NCBI RefSeq assembly: GCF_964204645.1
Contig: NC_134031.1
Coordinates: forward strand, 16,303,307-16,367,306
Length of the DNA stretch: 64,000 nucleotides
Source: Tubulanus polymorphus
Taxonomy: Eukaryota > Nemertea > Palaeonemertea > Tubulaniformes > Tubulanidae
Direction of reading: 5' to 3'
Shown: positions 52,301 to 63,681 of the stretch, in pieces
How the letters are laid out: each line of letters opens with the position of its first letter
Position numbering within the stretch: the first letter of the stretch is position 1
Position numbers and translations under genes: made by a program
The notes under the pieces: generated by a model
Told to the model about the DNA's origin: nothing
What the model saw: the letters and a program-made list of their open reading frames with translations, nothing else
Databases searched by the model: none

Positions 52301-55300
52301 ATGAGCCACGTTGAAACCGGATTCCGGCCCAGAACGTCCGACAAAACTGCAACGTTACCTCGAACTCGAGGTCGAAAGATTCAGATTGCCCTCCAACCGA
52401 CTCGAAAACAACTCGAATCCGATCGAAGGGAAATAGAACGGGTGAGTTTTTCTGTTTCGATTTAGATGAAATTTATTTTCATGTTAATACCATGCTAATT
52501 TCTATTTTATTAATGTTGACAGACAAGTGTCAAATTGCATCTCCATGCATGTTGCAAAAAAGCCCAACAAGGCAAAGGCTTTGACTTGTTCAAGTACAAA
52601 TCTAATAGCCTGATTATTGTGTTAGATAGCCTGAGTAGCTTTACGCTAATAACTCCAATGATATTCAAAACACAAAGATAGTTGAGCCTTAGGCTACCTG
52701 ATCTTAACCTTAATCCTTCTAAGTTCTACACTATTTTTGCGAGGCATATAGGCTAAAGTGTTAAAAAGGCCTAATTGTAACTATAGTTCATAAGACCTGT
52801 CATGGTCATGGTCCAGTTTTTCATCTTCAATAAATAGGTTTCTTTCGTATTTGCCCTGAATGTGACGTGGCTGTTTTATTTACCTGTAATGGAGGTCCCT
52901 GGGTAAACATCAATGATTGCAATTTTTGAAGTAACAATTTTTTTTCATTTCCTTGTTCAGAGGCTATTGTATATTTGAGTATTTGTGCTAACATCTATAC
53001 ATAACGCAAACTTGTTCCCAAATGTAAACAGTCCCGACACTGCGGTTTGTAGTCTTATTCAATATTTGCCCTGTCATCAAGTGTGACAAAGAGTTATTAT
53101 GATATAATGATGGTTCTTAAGTTTGGTAGGACAACCTTCATTCTATTATAGCTACAGTTTTACACAGCATTCTCTGCTTTTAATAATCAATTTTTGAGAT
53201 TAACGCAGTAATGCTCACGTGTGTATTGTTGTAAGTCATATAAGTTCATTTGAGTGCAAGGTTTATTGCTAGCAATATTCCTCATGTATTCAAGCATTCT
53301 CCTTCAATCCCTTCCTATTCTACCCATATTTAAATGTCGTTTGCATAGGAAAAAAATCGACCATATTGGCATATTATACAGGCCTGCGATATGCTTTTTC
53401 ACTCACTTTTGACCTGATGATAAATCATAGGACGTTATCGCTATGCGTTTTGACAGCTTTTGTTATTCGATTCAATAGATTTGGATTGAGAATCAACAGC
53501 GGGAGATCATACATGATTTTCTTCTTTAAAAAAATAGGTCACAGCCTCTCGTTGGCTACCTGAATCCAACTTACACCTAGAAAATTGCCCTAGTTAGTAA
53601 GGCTTGATACTGAGAATGAATCTAGATTGTTTATCGGATATTTTGAATCTGTAGCCTCTCATCAGCTACCTGAACCCAACTTCAGGGCTGTACCTAGCAT
53701 TTGAATTTTGGTGGGGGGCAGAGATATGAAAACGGCAGGTGTATAGGCTAGAATATAACAGTAATATTTCCCCTGCTTCCCCCTGCTCAATATGGTCTTG
53801 AACTTTGAAAATTTGCAATTGAAATCCAAAAACACCTAGAAGATTAATTGCCCTTGTTACTAAGAAGAAATCTAAATAGTCTATTGACATTTTGAATATT
53901 TTTTTGATATTGTGATATATATGCCTATTAATGCATCAACAATGTCACCCATAGGCCTATGGTAATTAGGTGATGCAGGACGACGTCAAATAATGATTTT
54001 CGCCACAGTTTGTTTACTGCCCTGGAAAACCTGAAAAACTCATGGAATCAAAAAAATCAAGGAAAATTCAGGCAATTTGACATATTTTGTTGGCAAATAC
54101 CAGAAAAACACTCGAAAAAATGAATAAACTATAATATTTAAAGCAGGGAATTTTCTGCATTCACTTGCAAATTCATTCTGGGAATTTTATCATGATATAA
54201 CATGGAAAACCGGGAATTTGCAAATGAGGATAGGTGGCTGATGAATGTAGTAAACCCTCTTTATGATCCATTCAGGGATTCGTGTCTTCTCTCTGCCGTT
54301 GTTGGTTTTATGTTTCCCCGTACTGTTTACAGCGCGACTATGATACGTACATTATTGCCTACTACACGGCCATCATCTGCCAATTATTACCCAATTGATT
54401 AACAGCTAATGTTTCTAAAATTGCGGCTGTTATCTCAGTTGAATAGCCAAACAGCGCGCAGAGGTTAATCGACTACTGTAGCGTTTATTACAGTTTATAA
54501 AGAATAACCGGTATCATTTTGTCCTGATGACGCAGTATTTTTGCGCTGACTAACATCATATAATAGCAAAAATACACATTTTTGGATACAACCTATCATA
54601 TAGTCTGGACCCAGTTCCACAGTTGTTAGTTAGAGAGTTAACTCTTGAGTTTAAGTTAGTTCATTTTCATTGAGTTAACTCATAGTCAAATCTTAACTCA
54701 GAACTGTGGAACTGGACCTTGGTATTAACCATTTGATTTAAGTCCAGGGGCTCGGACCAGTTATTCAGACTCGTTTCAACTACTTCATTTCAGGCCGCAT
54801 TTCTAGAGATTCTAATAACGAAATTGTTTTCGCATGTTTTATATTTTCATGTTCCTTTCGCCGGATGTCGATTGAAAACAGAGGTTCAAACCGCTATTTC
54901 AAGAAGTAAGTATAGATCTATACGTACTTTCCATGATAAAAAATGTGCCCTGACGTATACACGAGGGTACTGCTGGCGAAAGATTTTTGTTGTATCACTT
55001 CAAATTCTGTGTCAATATGATTAAATGAGTGCGCGATATACATTCGAGATATGTTTGTATCTTAGTGAATAGCACGTACTCTTTCCAATGCCTTCTTTCT
55101 CTAAGCTAGACTACTCGACCTTTGATGTGGGAAAAAAATGTTAAATTTATCAATTTTAGTTTGAAACTAATGAAATCTTATGGTTGCGCTTAAGAAATTA
55201 GCACTGGTTTCACAAAAAGAATTTTAAGATTTCAGATTTTTATTGAAAAAGACATATTCTTAATGAAAATAGATTTGACTGATTTTTAACCCTAAACCGA

Positions 55301-58300
55301 AATGCCGTGAAATAATATGATTATTCATTTATCGTTGTGTCAACAGTATGAAGAAGATGGTGGCATTCCTCTTCAAACCCTCAGAGAACGTCTTACCGAA
55401 GATGACGCGCTTCGTAAAGATATTCAACCGGATAGACTCGAGTTATTACTGCGAAAAGCCGATATCAATCGAGATGGACGACTGTCGTATGATGAATTCA
55501 TGAGGCTGGTTAGTACTAATATCGAGGCGATATTCCATCACCTTATACCTCGGGGGCCCGATTCAGGATTTAGAAGAATTCTCCTCGAGTATAGCCGCGG
55601 TAGCTCCTTCGGTATAATCAAGTATCTCGGTATGACAACGAACTATGTTTATGTGGGTCATCCAATGCGATATTATCCCCCACTCAAATTCAATAAATGG
55701 CCCGATAAAACGAAAAGAAAGATTGCACGTATGAAACCAGATGAGAATGTGAAATCTATAAAGATCAGAGCAGAAAATACAGTAAAACCCACAATACAAA
55801 AAATGAACCCGAAATATTTCCTTGAGCAAGTAGTTGATTTCAATGTTTTGACATGATCCTATTAGTAATCTTCAAGAATACCGAAGTAGAAAATGTGTGG
55901 TCGTGTGTTTCTCCTCGCCTGGAATCATGTCTTGGCAGGGGCAGATCCACTGGCAGGGGATTCCAGGGTGTCTGCAATCAGTAGTAACTCCTGGTTAAAT
56001 GCAGGAAAATGCATTTGGAGGTTCTATTTTTCAGACCCCCCCCCAAAAAGTTATTATATCGCTGATTAACATTAGCCTTAGAATCCCCCCCCCCCCATTT
56101 CTAATCCTGATGCACCCCTGTAAGGGACTGTAATATTTTCATTAATTCAGCTTCACGCAATTGTTGTATATTTAGATGATTGGTTCGGGGGACGATCGTG
56201 TGCTGACTACGAGACAGTTAACAGCGTTTCAGCGATTGTTACGAGGTGCTGTAAGTACCGTCGTTACGCGTAAAGAAGTAGAAGACGATGTCGACAGTTA
56301 CGTCGAAGCTTATTCTTGCTGTCCACCGCCATTATTTATGATTCTGATATCGATCATCGAGGTAAGAACAACCAGGGTATGGCGGCCATTTATTTACCTG
56401 GAAATCAGGGAAAAGTCTGCGAATTTTCGCTTCTCTAAGAAAGTTGTGAAAAACGTAAAAATCGGGGAAATTTTTTCAGAGATAAATATTTCGAAAAAAA
56501 AGATTAAACAGTTTCCGTCTATGTCTTACGTATTTGACTGTGTTAATTGAGGGGATTCTTAGTAGATCAAGTCAGGGAAAACAACGTGCATGTCAGGGAA
56601 TAGTCAGTGAACAGGAAAATCGAATTAAAGTGACCTCACTGAATACTCTAGCAGTTGAGCTGAAATGGTGATTTATGTTACACCATAATTTCATAATATT
56701 TCCTTTTCATTTTTCGAAAGGTGGCAATATTCGTGACGTACGCGATACTGCAGAAAGATACGAACCCGACGACTGCAACTTCGGGAGCTCCGATAAAGAG
56801 TCCGCTAATTTACAATCCATATCGTAGATACGAAGCGTGGCGATATCTTACCTATATGTTCATTCATCAGGGGTAAGTTTATGAGGCAGATTACAATTAA
56901 CGTCGTCACAAACGAACCCCGTGCTTTCCTGGCAGGGATTCAAACCTTGATGGCGTCGTCAAACAATGCTATGGCATGAAACCCTGCATAAGCCTTGAGC
57001 GTGCAGGTATATGCACCACATAATACACCGTGTATTCGCTGAGGCAAATTGTGGGATCGATAAGTGGGCTAGAATAGAACATGATTTCTGATGGGCTTAC
57101 TGCGCTAGTACCTACAGGCTTGGGCTAATGAGGCCTACATTTTGTCTCGCGATGCTGTCAAGTTAGAATTCATGCCGAGGGAGGATGAAGAAGCAAAAAA
57201 TCGTCATATCTGTCCTCAACTCGCAGTTGTGTATTTATTTCATTACAGTTACACACATCTGATATTCAACCTGATATTTCAACTGATGTTAGGAATTCCA
57301 TTAGAACTAGTTCATAAATGGTGGAGAGTCGGTATTGTTTATTCGTTAGGGGTTATTGCTGGTCAGTTCTACAAAGAAAATCACTTTCACATCAGGCACT
57401 TTGACAGAACTTACCTACGTTGTTGACTCTTTTTACCTTGCAGGATCATTGGCAACATCAGTAACTGATCCGTCCGTTTACCTTTGTGGTGCAAGTGGAG
57501 GCTGTTACGCAATAGTAGGAGCTCATTTCGCGATTGTTATCATGGTAAATGATTCAATTGATCGTCAATTAATCAGAGCATCAGTTTTCTATCTATTATA
57601 CAAAATCCGACACTCGGAAGGAAAAAAAGAATCTGTAAATGTTTCCTTTAGTGAATGATCTATTTTTCTCCGCCGTTTCGACTATATCTTTATACCACCG
57701 GTAGTCATCTGCGGAATAGGGCTACTACAGCAATTCGTTTTCTGACTCATTCCCAATTAACTTAGGTAGATAAACTGGCTTATTAAGCTGACTTATGTAT
57801 GTCGACCTGCAACTTGAAACCTACCGATGCAACTGGGTTTATTGGCGTCTAGCGGCCTACGGTAGGCTACAAGTTGCCCAATTGTCCACTCAACATAAAG
57901 ATGCTTATGACAGCAACGCGACGCCTACTAACTCTTTACAAGCCGTATCCGGGTAGTTGCCCATGTTCTACTCCGGCCTACGATAGTCCGACAGTTGCTT
58001 TTAGAGCCTAACCAACCTGAGCTCAGCAGCTGTATGAAATATACTAAATATATTTGCAATAGTATGTAGATTTATTCTCGAAATGTTGATCAGATGACCA
58101 TCTGCTGTCGATTCAAGTTGCCAGTGATTGTAACTGACATGAGAGACTAAGCGACTGAGTGGATCTCATATCCCACTACTCGGGCTCAGTTGCTTGGAAT
58201 CGGAGCGCAGTCGACATAATCTATCTGGGCTGCGATTGCCATTCCTCTCAGTTGCGTCTGTGAAGGCGTCACAGGTTGACGCAAGTCAGGCTTAAAACTC

Positions 58301-59581
58301 AGGAAAAAAGTAAATCATTCTCCGACAAACCTTTTCTAGTGCGAGACAGCTTTTCATCCTTTCTATTTAATTTGTAGTAACTATGTTAAATGTAACCTAT
58401 CGATGAATTTAGATGATTATTTCACCTTATAGAACTGGGAGGAAATGCAGCATGAATGGATGAGCGGAATTGTGAAGTTTCTGCTTAGCGCGCCGGTTCG
58501 TCTTATTCTACTCTTCGTTCTTGGTAAGGTTTACATTTCATTCTGTCCAACATTTGTGACGTGATACTAGCTATATCATACAGCTGAACGAGCTTAATTT
58601 GGATCAGATAGCTTTGATATCCTATATGATCCTATATGTAAACATATGTAAAATATAATGTTTAATCCGGATTTCTCATAAATGGGATGTATTTCGTCGG
58701 TCCCAAATTGTCTGAATTAAGGTGGAGTTCTACTCTATCTTGTAATGTACAAATCTGAATGTAATTGTAGCTGGTTCTGATACTGGTTTGGCCATCTGGA
58801 AGCGGTACAACGGTGAAGGAAATCCCGTCGGTTTCGCCGCTCATTTCGGTGGTGCTTTAGCCGGTAAGTTCCACTGGGACAAAATCACTCTTGGTTGTAG
58901 TACGATAACCACACTCAAACGCGGTGAACGGATAAAAAGATAAAAACCCACTATCTACAGATTAAAACAATTTAAAATCAAGAATTTATTTAATCGAACA
59001 ATCTAAAATATATGATAAACACGACGTTTCGATCTCACCCTAGAGATCATCGTCAGGTGTGAGGTATAGACTAAAAACGGGTATATATACAGAGGAGAAC
59101 AGGTTAATTGAGTAAATTGGTGAGTGAGTAAGTAATTAATGTTTGGCAAGGCATGAAGTAATATACTTAGAAAGAAGGGAATTGTGTGGAGAAAAGCCAT
59201 TATTTAAATTGGTACTAATATCTGAGTGACCAGAACACTGGTCATCATTTTAATTTTGATAAAGCCGAAATTATTTATACTTCCAGCAATTACACTAAAC
59301 GCCACATAGTTGAGTCAGCCCTAATTACTCGCCACTCAGATATTAGTACCAATTTAAATAATGTCTTTTCTTTGATGGTCGAGACAATCAATAGTGGAAA
59401 TGTTCTAATTTCAGGTTTGTTGGTCGGTATTCCGGTGCTGCGTAATTTAGAAGTGAAACCGTGGGAGAAGGTCGTCTGGTGGATAGCTCTGATCGTTTAC
59501 TGTTTACTAGTGATATTCGCTCTGTTGTGGAACGGTTTATATACTGGATTCCCCGAACCCGACTGGACGCCTTGTTGCTAG
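52301..59581 (+). CDS. Rhomboid-related intramembrane serine protease with EF-hand (RHBDL1/3-like)
   Basis: Nine coding exons (52301-52441, 55347-55508, 56176-56361, 56721-56872, 57249-57361, 57444-57544, 58433-58523, 58771-58863 and 59415-59581), 1206 nt, 401 residues. A cytosolic N-terminus has a weak first EF-hand (~46-63) and a canonical calcium loop at 86-97 (DINRDGRLSYDE). The motif YSCCPPPLFM precedes the first membrane helix. The rhomboid core has WRYLTYMFIHQG, catalytic Ser269 in GASGG and catalytic His340 in AAHFGG; the last helix ends near CCLLVIFALLW-type sequence. The domain order and PPP motif match vertebrate RHBDL1/RHBDL3 and fly rhomboid-4. It cleaves transmembrane substrates, with calcium as the likely regulator. 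Intron 8 contains a Penelope fragment ending about 50 bp before the last exon. Confidence 0.95.
53539..53895. repeat. Imperfect tandem duplication (rhomboid intron 1)
   Basis: The unit at 53539-53647 (CAGCCTCTCGTTGGCTACCT to ATATTTTGAAT) is repeated at about 53650-53895 (TAGCCTCTCATCAGCTACCT to ACATTTTGAAT). The second copy carries an extra ~130-bp insert beginning CAGGGCTGTACCTAGC. Confidence 0.75.
54018..54210. repeat. Diverged family A-like repeat (rhomboid intron 1)
   Basis: Starts TGCCCTGGAAAACC and carries 'AAAATCAAGGAAAATTCAGGC' and 'GGAATTTTxTGC' motifs like family A. Confidence 0.5.
54608..54720. mobile_element. MITE family E, copy 2 (rhomboid intron 1)
   Basis: Inverted ends GGACCCAGTTCCACAGTTGT and AGAACTGTGGAACTGGACC; the interior is nearly the same as 43317-43432. 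Confidence 0.8.
55509..55856 (+). other. Open extension of rhomboid exon 2, possible alternative 3' end
   Basis: The donor GTTAGT at 55509 matches the expected end of exon 2. The reading frame nevertheless stays open for another 115 codons, starting LVSTNIEAIFHHLIPR and ending VVDFNVLT, before a TGA. The peptide is basic and not low-complexity. If exon 2 is read through, the product would be an EF-hand protein with no protease domain. I recognise no family in the extension. Confidence 0.35.
56365..56600. repeat. Family A-like repeat (rhomboid intron 3)
   Basis: Begins AACCAGGGTATGGCGGCCAT. The right part (GGATTCTTAGTAGATCAAGT, AACGTGCATGTCAGGG) recurs at about 61630-61700 as GGATTCTTGGCAGATCAAGT and ACATGCATGCCAGAG. 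Confidence 0.6.
58960..59363 (-). mobile_element. Penelope-like element 3' fragment with an inverted duplicate
   Basis: Read on the minus strand, 59227-59148 encodes HSDISTNLNNGFSPHNSLLS and closes with a stop at about 59138, the tail typical of Penelope GIY-YIG endonuclease ORFs. It is followed by a 3' region containing CTGACGA ... GATCGAAACGTCG. On the plus strand, 59255-59362 encodes KAEIIYTSSNYTKRHIVESA and then LITRHSDISTNLNN, an overlapping piece of the same ORF in reverse orientation. The shared ~31 bp (CACTCAGATATTAGTACCAA...) form an inverted repeat. The fragments lie in rhomboid intron 8. Confidence 0.75.
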
Positions 59582-61090
59582 GAAGAACGTTCTTACTATT
59601 ATAGGATTATCAAATCTATGCATGTTCGAAATTGTGTGAGAAATGTACGCGGTTTTTTTTTAGCGTAGCATCGTTGTGTATTAAAAAGATCAGATGCAAT
59701 ATATATGACAGTGCCTTGTTACTACAGTCAACATTTTCAGGGATTAATGTCATACTTTTATTAGACAGGTAGTTGAGAACTAACAACATCTCGTGCCAAT
59801 CTTTCTCATTGAGACTGCTTGAATCATTGGTATATATATATATATATATAAAGATTCATTCAGTTCCTGCCATATTTAGCCAGTGTTTCGCATATTTTAG
59901 CAGTAAATTATTATTTATTTTTATATATTTTATGCGTAAAGTCTTCCAGTTTGCTAATTTGCTTATTAACGAGTGCGACAATTGGTTGAAAATGCTGTTG
60001 TTTACATTATCGAAAATTTGATTGAAGTTTAGTATCATCGGACCAAAACGATAACATCAAAATGCATTTAGTATGCCAGGGTAAATAGACCATTTCACTT
60101 CATTTAAGGTCAGTCAAATCCTGCCCTGAACTGTTGTGAAATTATCAGGTTTGGTGGATGAATGTTACTGGTAGGCTTAGGTATCAACCAGCTCGAGTGA
60201 CCTGCTTTGACAAATGATGATTAAATTGTTTATGCGCTTGGGAATCTCAAAATCTATTGTTGAAAACAAAGCAAAATTATGCATTGAAATGCTTAACTTA
60301 GTACAAAGTGCAACTTTGAAATTCACCAGCTTAGATTTTCTGTTGCTTGTATTATTCTAAATCATGTAAATTTTCAAATGAGGAATTCTAACAAATCAAA
60401 TAACGTTAATGTAAATGAAGAGAAGGTTAAACGGTTTCTTTTACATGTTTACATCATGAAGGCAGCAAAAAACTCATCATAGTAAAACACTTGGTTGTGT
60501 CATTAAGTATCTGTGGATGTTATCTTCTTCAGATAAATCTGTAAAACTGCACTCCTAAATGATGGGCAGCACATATCGTACAGTATGAATTAAAAGCTTA
60601 AGCACAATTCTGCCTTAAGCACAATTCTGCCTTAATACTCAGTGTTGTCTATCAGTTTTTCTTTTTTGAAAGTAACTATTTGTTGTAAATATATGTATCT
60701 GTTTTGTGACCTATAAAAAGAAGCGATAATTTTACCATCCAGGCATTAAAAATGTGATAAACAGGCGAAGTATGATGTATATTTTTAAAGATGAAAATTC
60801 TATTAATATTTAGGTTTTAAAGATCTATTCTTTTAGTCTTATAAAGATACATATCTTTTATTTGATATATCGATCTATAATGCTGATTTGGCTTGGAGGA
60901 TGCAAGTGATTGAATTATTGAAATGGGACACATTTCGTGGCAAGTGCTATTCTTCTCGAGACGCTACACTATAATCAGTCTTAAACTCTATACAAATACT
61001 AACAGTAAAAACTGCTGTTTTATTAACAGACTCAATAGAAATATTTATAGGAATTGGGATTTTTTATAATAAACAGTAGTATATCAAAAT
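59582..61090 (+). other. Probable 3' UTR of the rhomboid gene
   Basis: AT-rich non-coding DNA with a (TA)n tract at about 59831-59850. A plus-strand AATAAA at 61068-61073 could end it. No exon was recognised. Confidence 0.4.
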
Positions 61091-61760
61091 ATATTATTGT
61101 AATGTTTTTCTTTGTGTCTTGCTTTCTTAGCAATCCTTGGATCATTCATTTTACGGAAGCATTAAATTTGACTTTCAAAAATGAAAGATCCCTAGTCCCT
61201 TCAACGCGTAGAGGGAAACTTCTGGTACCCAAAGGTATTTCTGATTCAGAACCTTGTGATGTGATTTTGTTCATCTTGCCTTGCAATGTTTGGTTCCTAG
61301 TTTCCCAAGACCGATCCTGTTAGATAGTTCATTCAACCTGATGAAATACAGCCTTTGGAAGCATTGCCCACACATTGTAAGCAGCCTGAAGTAAGAATCA
61401 CATCCACACGTCATTCACTTTTTAAGCTTCTTTTTGTGAAAAATGATTGGAATTTTTCAGGGTTTTCACAGCTACCTCAACGTTTTCCTGCTTCTAACTT
61501 CCCTTTATAAATCTTTAGTTGATGCATAATTCAGTGGCTATTTAGCTGAAAATCAGGGAAATTTGGTGATATATTGTGTGTAAAATCAAATAGTTCCAGT
61601 CGATAACTTGTTATAGACCGAGTGAATTGATTGGATTCTTGGCAGATCAAGTTAGGGAACACAACATGCATGCCAGAGAAAAGGGAAAAAGCAAGTCTGA
61701 AGTCCAAGTTAAAGCAGTCGCCCTGTTATTAGCCCAACCACTTCAAAAACAACGCATGTC
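61091..61760. other. Intergenic between convergent rhomboid and LSM2
   Basis: No gene recognised. Short ORFs here lack family resemblance. A repeat fragment at 61630-61700 matches part of rhomboid intron 3 (56566-56600). Confidence 0.45.
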
Positions 61761-62016
61761 TACATATATTTACAAAAGACATTTATTACGGTATTTCCAT
61801 TTCATTAAAAAAAAAGAAAATATTTTTACAAACAGTACAATAATGAAATGCTATTCTTAAGCACAATAATCTTGAAAACGAACGTTTCAAGAATCGAAAA
61901 CACGTTGAAATCAAGTCCGCATTACACAACTATTCCAGTGCTTGCCTAGTATTTAAAATACATTATTCGATATAATTACACGGCGCAATGTCTTTAAACG
62001 AAGTCTCATTTCGTCC

Positions 62017-63325
62017 CTATCGCGATTTATTTTGCGCCGCTTCTTTTCTGGCCGCGTCCTGCAAAATTTGTGTGTCGCACTCATCGGCCGGTAACTGCAC
62101 GTACCGCACCACTGATCCGCGAATAAAACAATTCTTTACCGATCTCTGAAATAAAATTCGGCCGAGATATTTAAATATTAGCGAATGTTCTTTCTCATTT
62201 TTTTTTCTTAATTTATTCGAGAGAGAGAACGTACCATATGAGGGTATTTATCCGGATCTGTGACGGTGATGTCTGTGAGTTTGATATTCAAATACTGGTC
62301 CACAGAATGTAGCGTACCGCATATACTGAAATAGGAACAAGACAAGATAAGATTTTTGTCAGGTCCAACGCCATTGCAAGATGTGTGTCGCAATAATTCA
62401 AAATTCTACAAAGTCCCATCATCAAAAACATACACGTGCAGGGACTCTTGTCTTTGACTTTATATTAAAACTGGTTGAATGAAACAACCTAGCTAGATGA
62501 CACGACCATATCGCAGCAACTCTCCAATTCAGAGGAAGGCTTCCAACAAGACTGGCTCCACTGTTGCCATCCCTGTACAGCAACCCTCTGCAACAATTGC
62601 AGGCGCGGATCCAGAAGGGGGGTTTCAGGGGTCGTGACCCCCTGCTCAGCGACCAAAAACTACTTTTCTTGAAGGAATGAAGGACAGTACTACATAATAG
62701 TACCATATCATCATATGTTTGGCCAAACAATATGCCGTACAGGCCTCATGAGAGATTTTAGTTGGCGGTTTAACATTAACATTCTTTATGAACCCCCTCC
62801 TGAAGAAATCCTTGGTAAAAGTGCAGATCCGCACCTCTCGTGATTGACGCAATCTACTGAATCAGTGAATGACAGTATCCATCCAGGCTAAATCTTTCTA
62901 GTGAAGATATATTAAAATTAACCAATGGCAATGTATGAATTGCTGATGACATTTTGAATCTGAAACAATGATATTTAATGTAATTGATTGAACCGTTTAC
63001 GCGGAGAGGTGCGGATCTGCACTTTTACCAAATCCTTTTCTTCATGAAATAAATATTGAATGTTAAAACAAATTCATCAGTTATAGACATACTTATCCGG
63101 CCGGGAGGTGCTGCCACCTAGTAAACAACACGCGAAACTATTCTCACCTAAGATCATTTTTCAGCTCGACGACGACGTCTTTACCGACTAACGACTTGAA
63201 GAACGAATAGAACAACTGCAACGACAAAATATTAACGACTTTAGTCAGTAGAATAATAGCCGGCAGAGAAGAAAATAGCGAAAATGAACGTGCAAAAAGC
63301 GTTTAAAGGCCGGTGTACCCACCAT
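62017..63325 (-). CDS. LSM2: LSM2, Sm-like ring protein (U6 snRNA and mRNA decay)
   Basis: Four coding exons: 63325-63323 (the ATG alone), 63215-63148, 62325-62235 and 62145-62017. Total 291 nt, 96 residues (human 95). The first exon ends right after the start codon at a GTGGGT donor. Sm1 motif: FYSFFKSLVGKDVVVELKND, then CGTLHSVDQYLNIKLTD. Sm2 motif: NCFIRGSVVRYVQLP. The tail is DAARKEAAQNKSR. LSM2 is a subunit of the nuclear LSM2-8 ring on U6 snRNA and the cytoplasmic LSM1-7 ring in decapping. A minus-strand AATAAA (plus TTTATT at 61782-61787) ends the mRNA. The first intron contains CpG-rich promoter-proximal DNA. Confidence 0.97.
62590..63060. repeat. Inverted repeat pair in LSM2 intron 2
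   Basis: GAAATCCTTGGTAAAAGTGC followed by AGATCCGCACCTCTCG at 62807-62841 is inverted at about 63002-63040 (GAGAGGTGCGGATCTGCACT then TTTACCAAATCC). The left arm extends through an older segment beginning GCGCGGATCCAGAAGGGGGG. Confidence 0.65.
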
Positions 63326-63339
63326 CTTGGATGCGGACT

Positions 63340-63680
63340 GCGAAGCGGACGGGTAGAATTTGCCTTATTCCGTGCAGTAAATTGACGCGCGGACTTGAAA
63401 TGCGGCGCAGTCACTGATTGGTTTTGCTGGTGGTGTTGCACGTGTCGTGTGTTCATTCGAATGTGGCTTGATTCATTGTTCCTCGTCTATTGTTTGTGAT
63501 TTGATTTGTGAGTGTGAATAATTGTCGCTTTTAAGATTAATTTGTCACTCTCTGATTCAAGCGCGGCGGCTTGTTTTGACCAGCTATTAACTGTTTAGTC
63601 GGGGTCCGAAAGTTAGATATTGTCTGATCTATTTTAAGCTGATAAGTACTGTACTGTGCTGTGCAGTGACGGCCTTGTAT
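63340..63680. promoter_or_regulatory. LSM2 upstream region
   Basis: Region upstream of the LSM2 start exon. It is moderately CpG-rich near 63330-63460 and then AT-rich. No TATA box or other gene recognised. Confidence 0.4.
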
Positions 63681-63681
63681 C

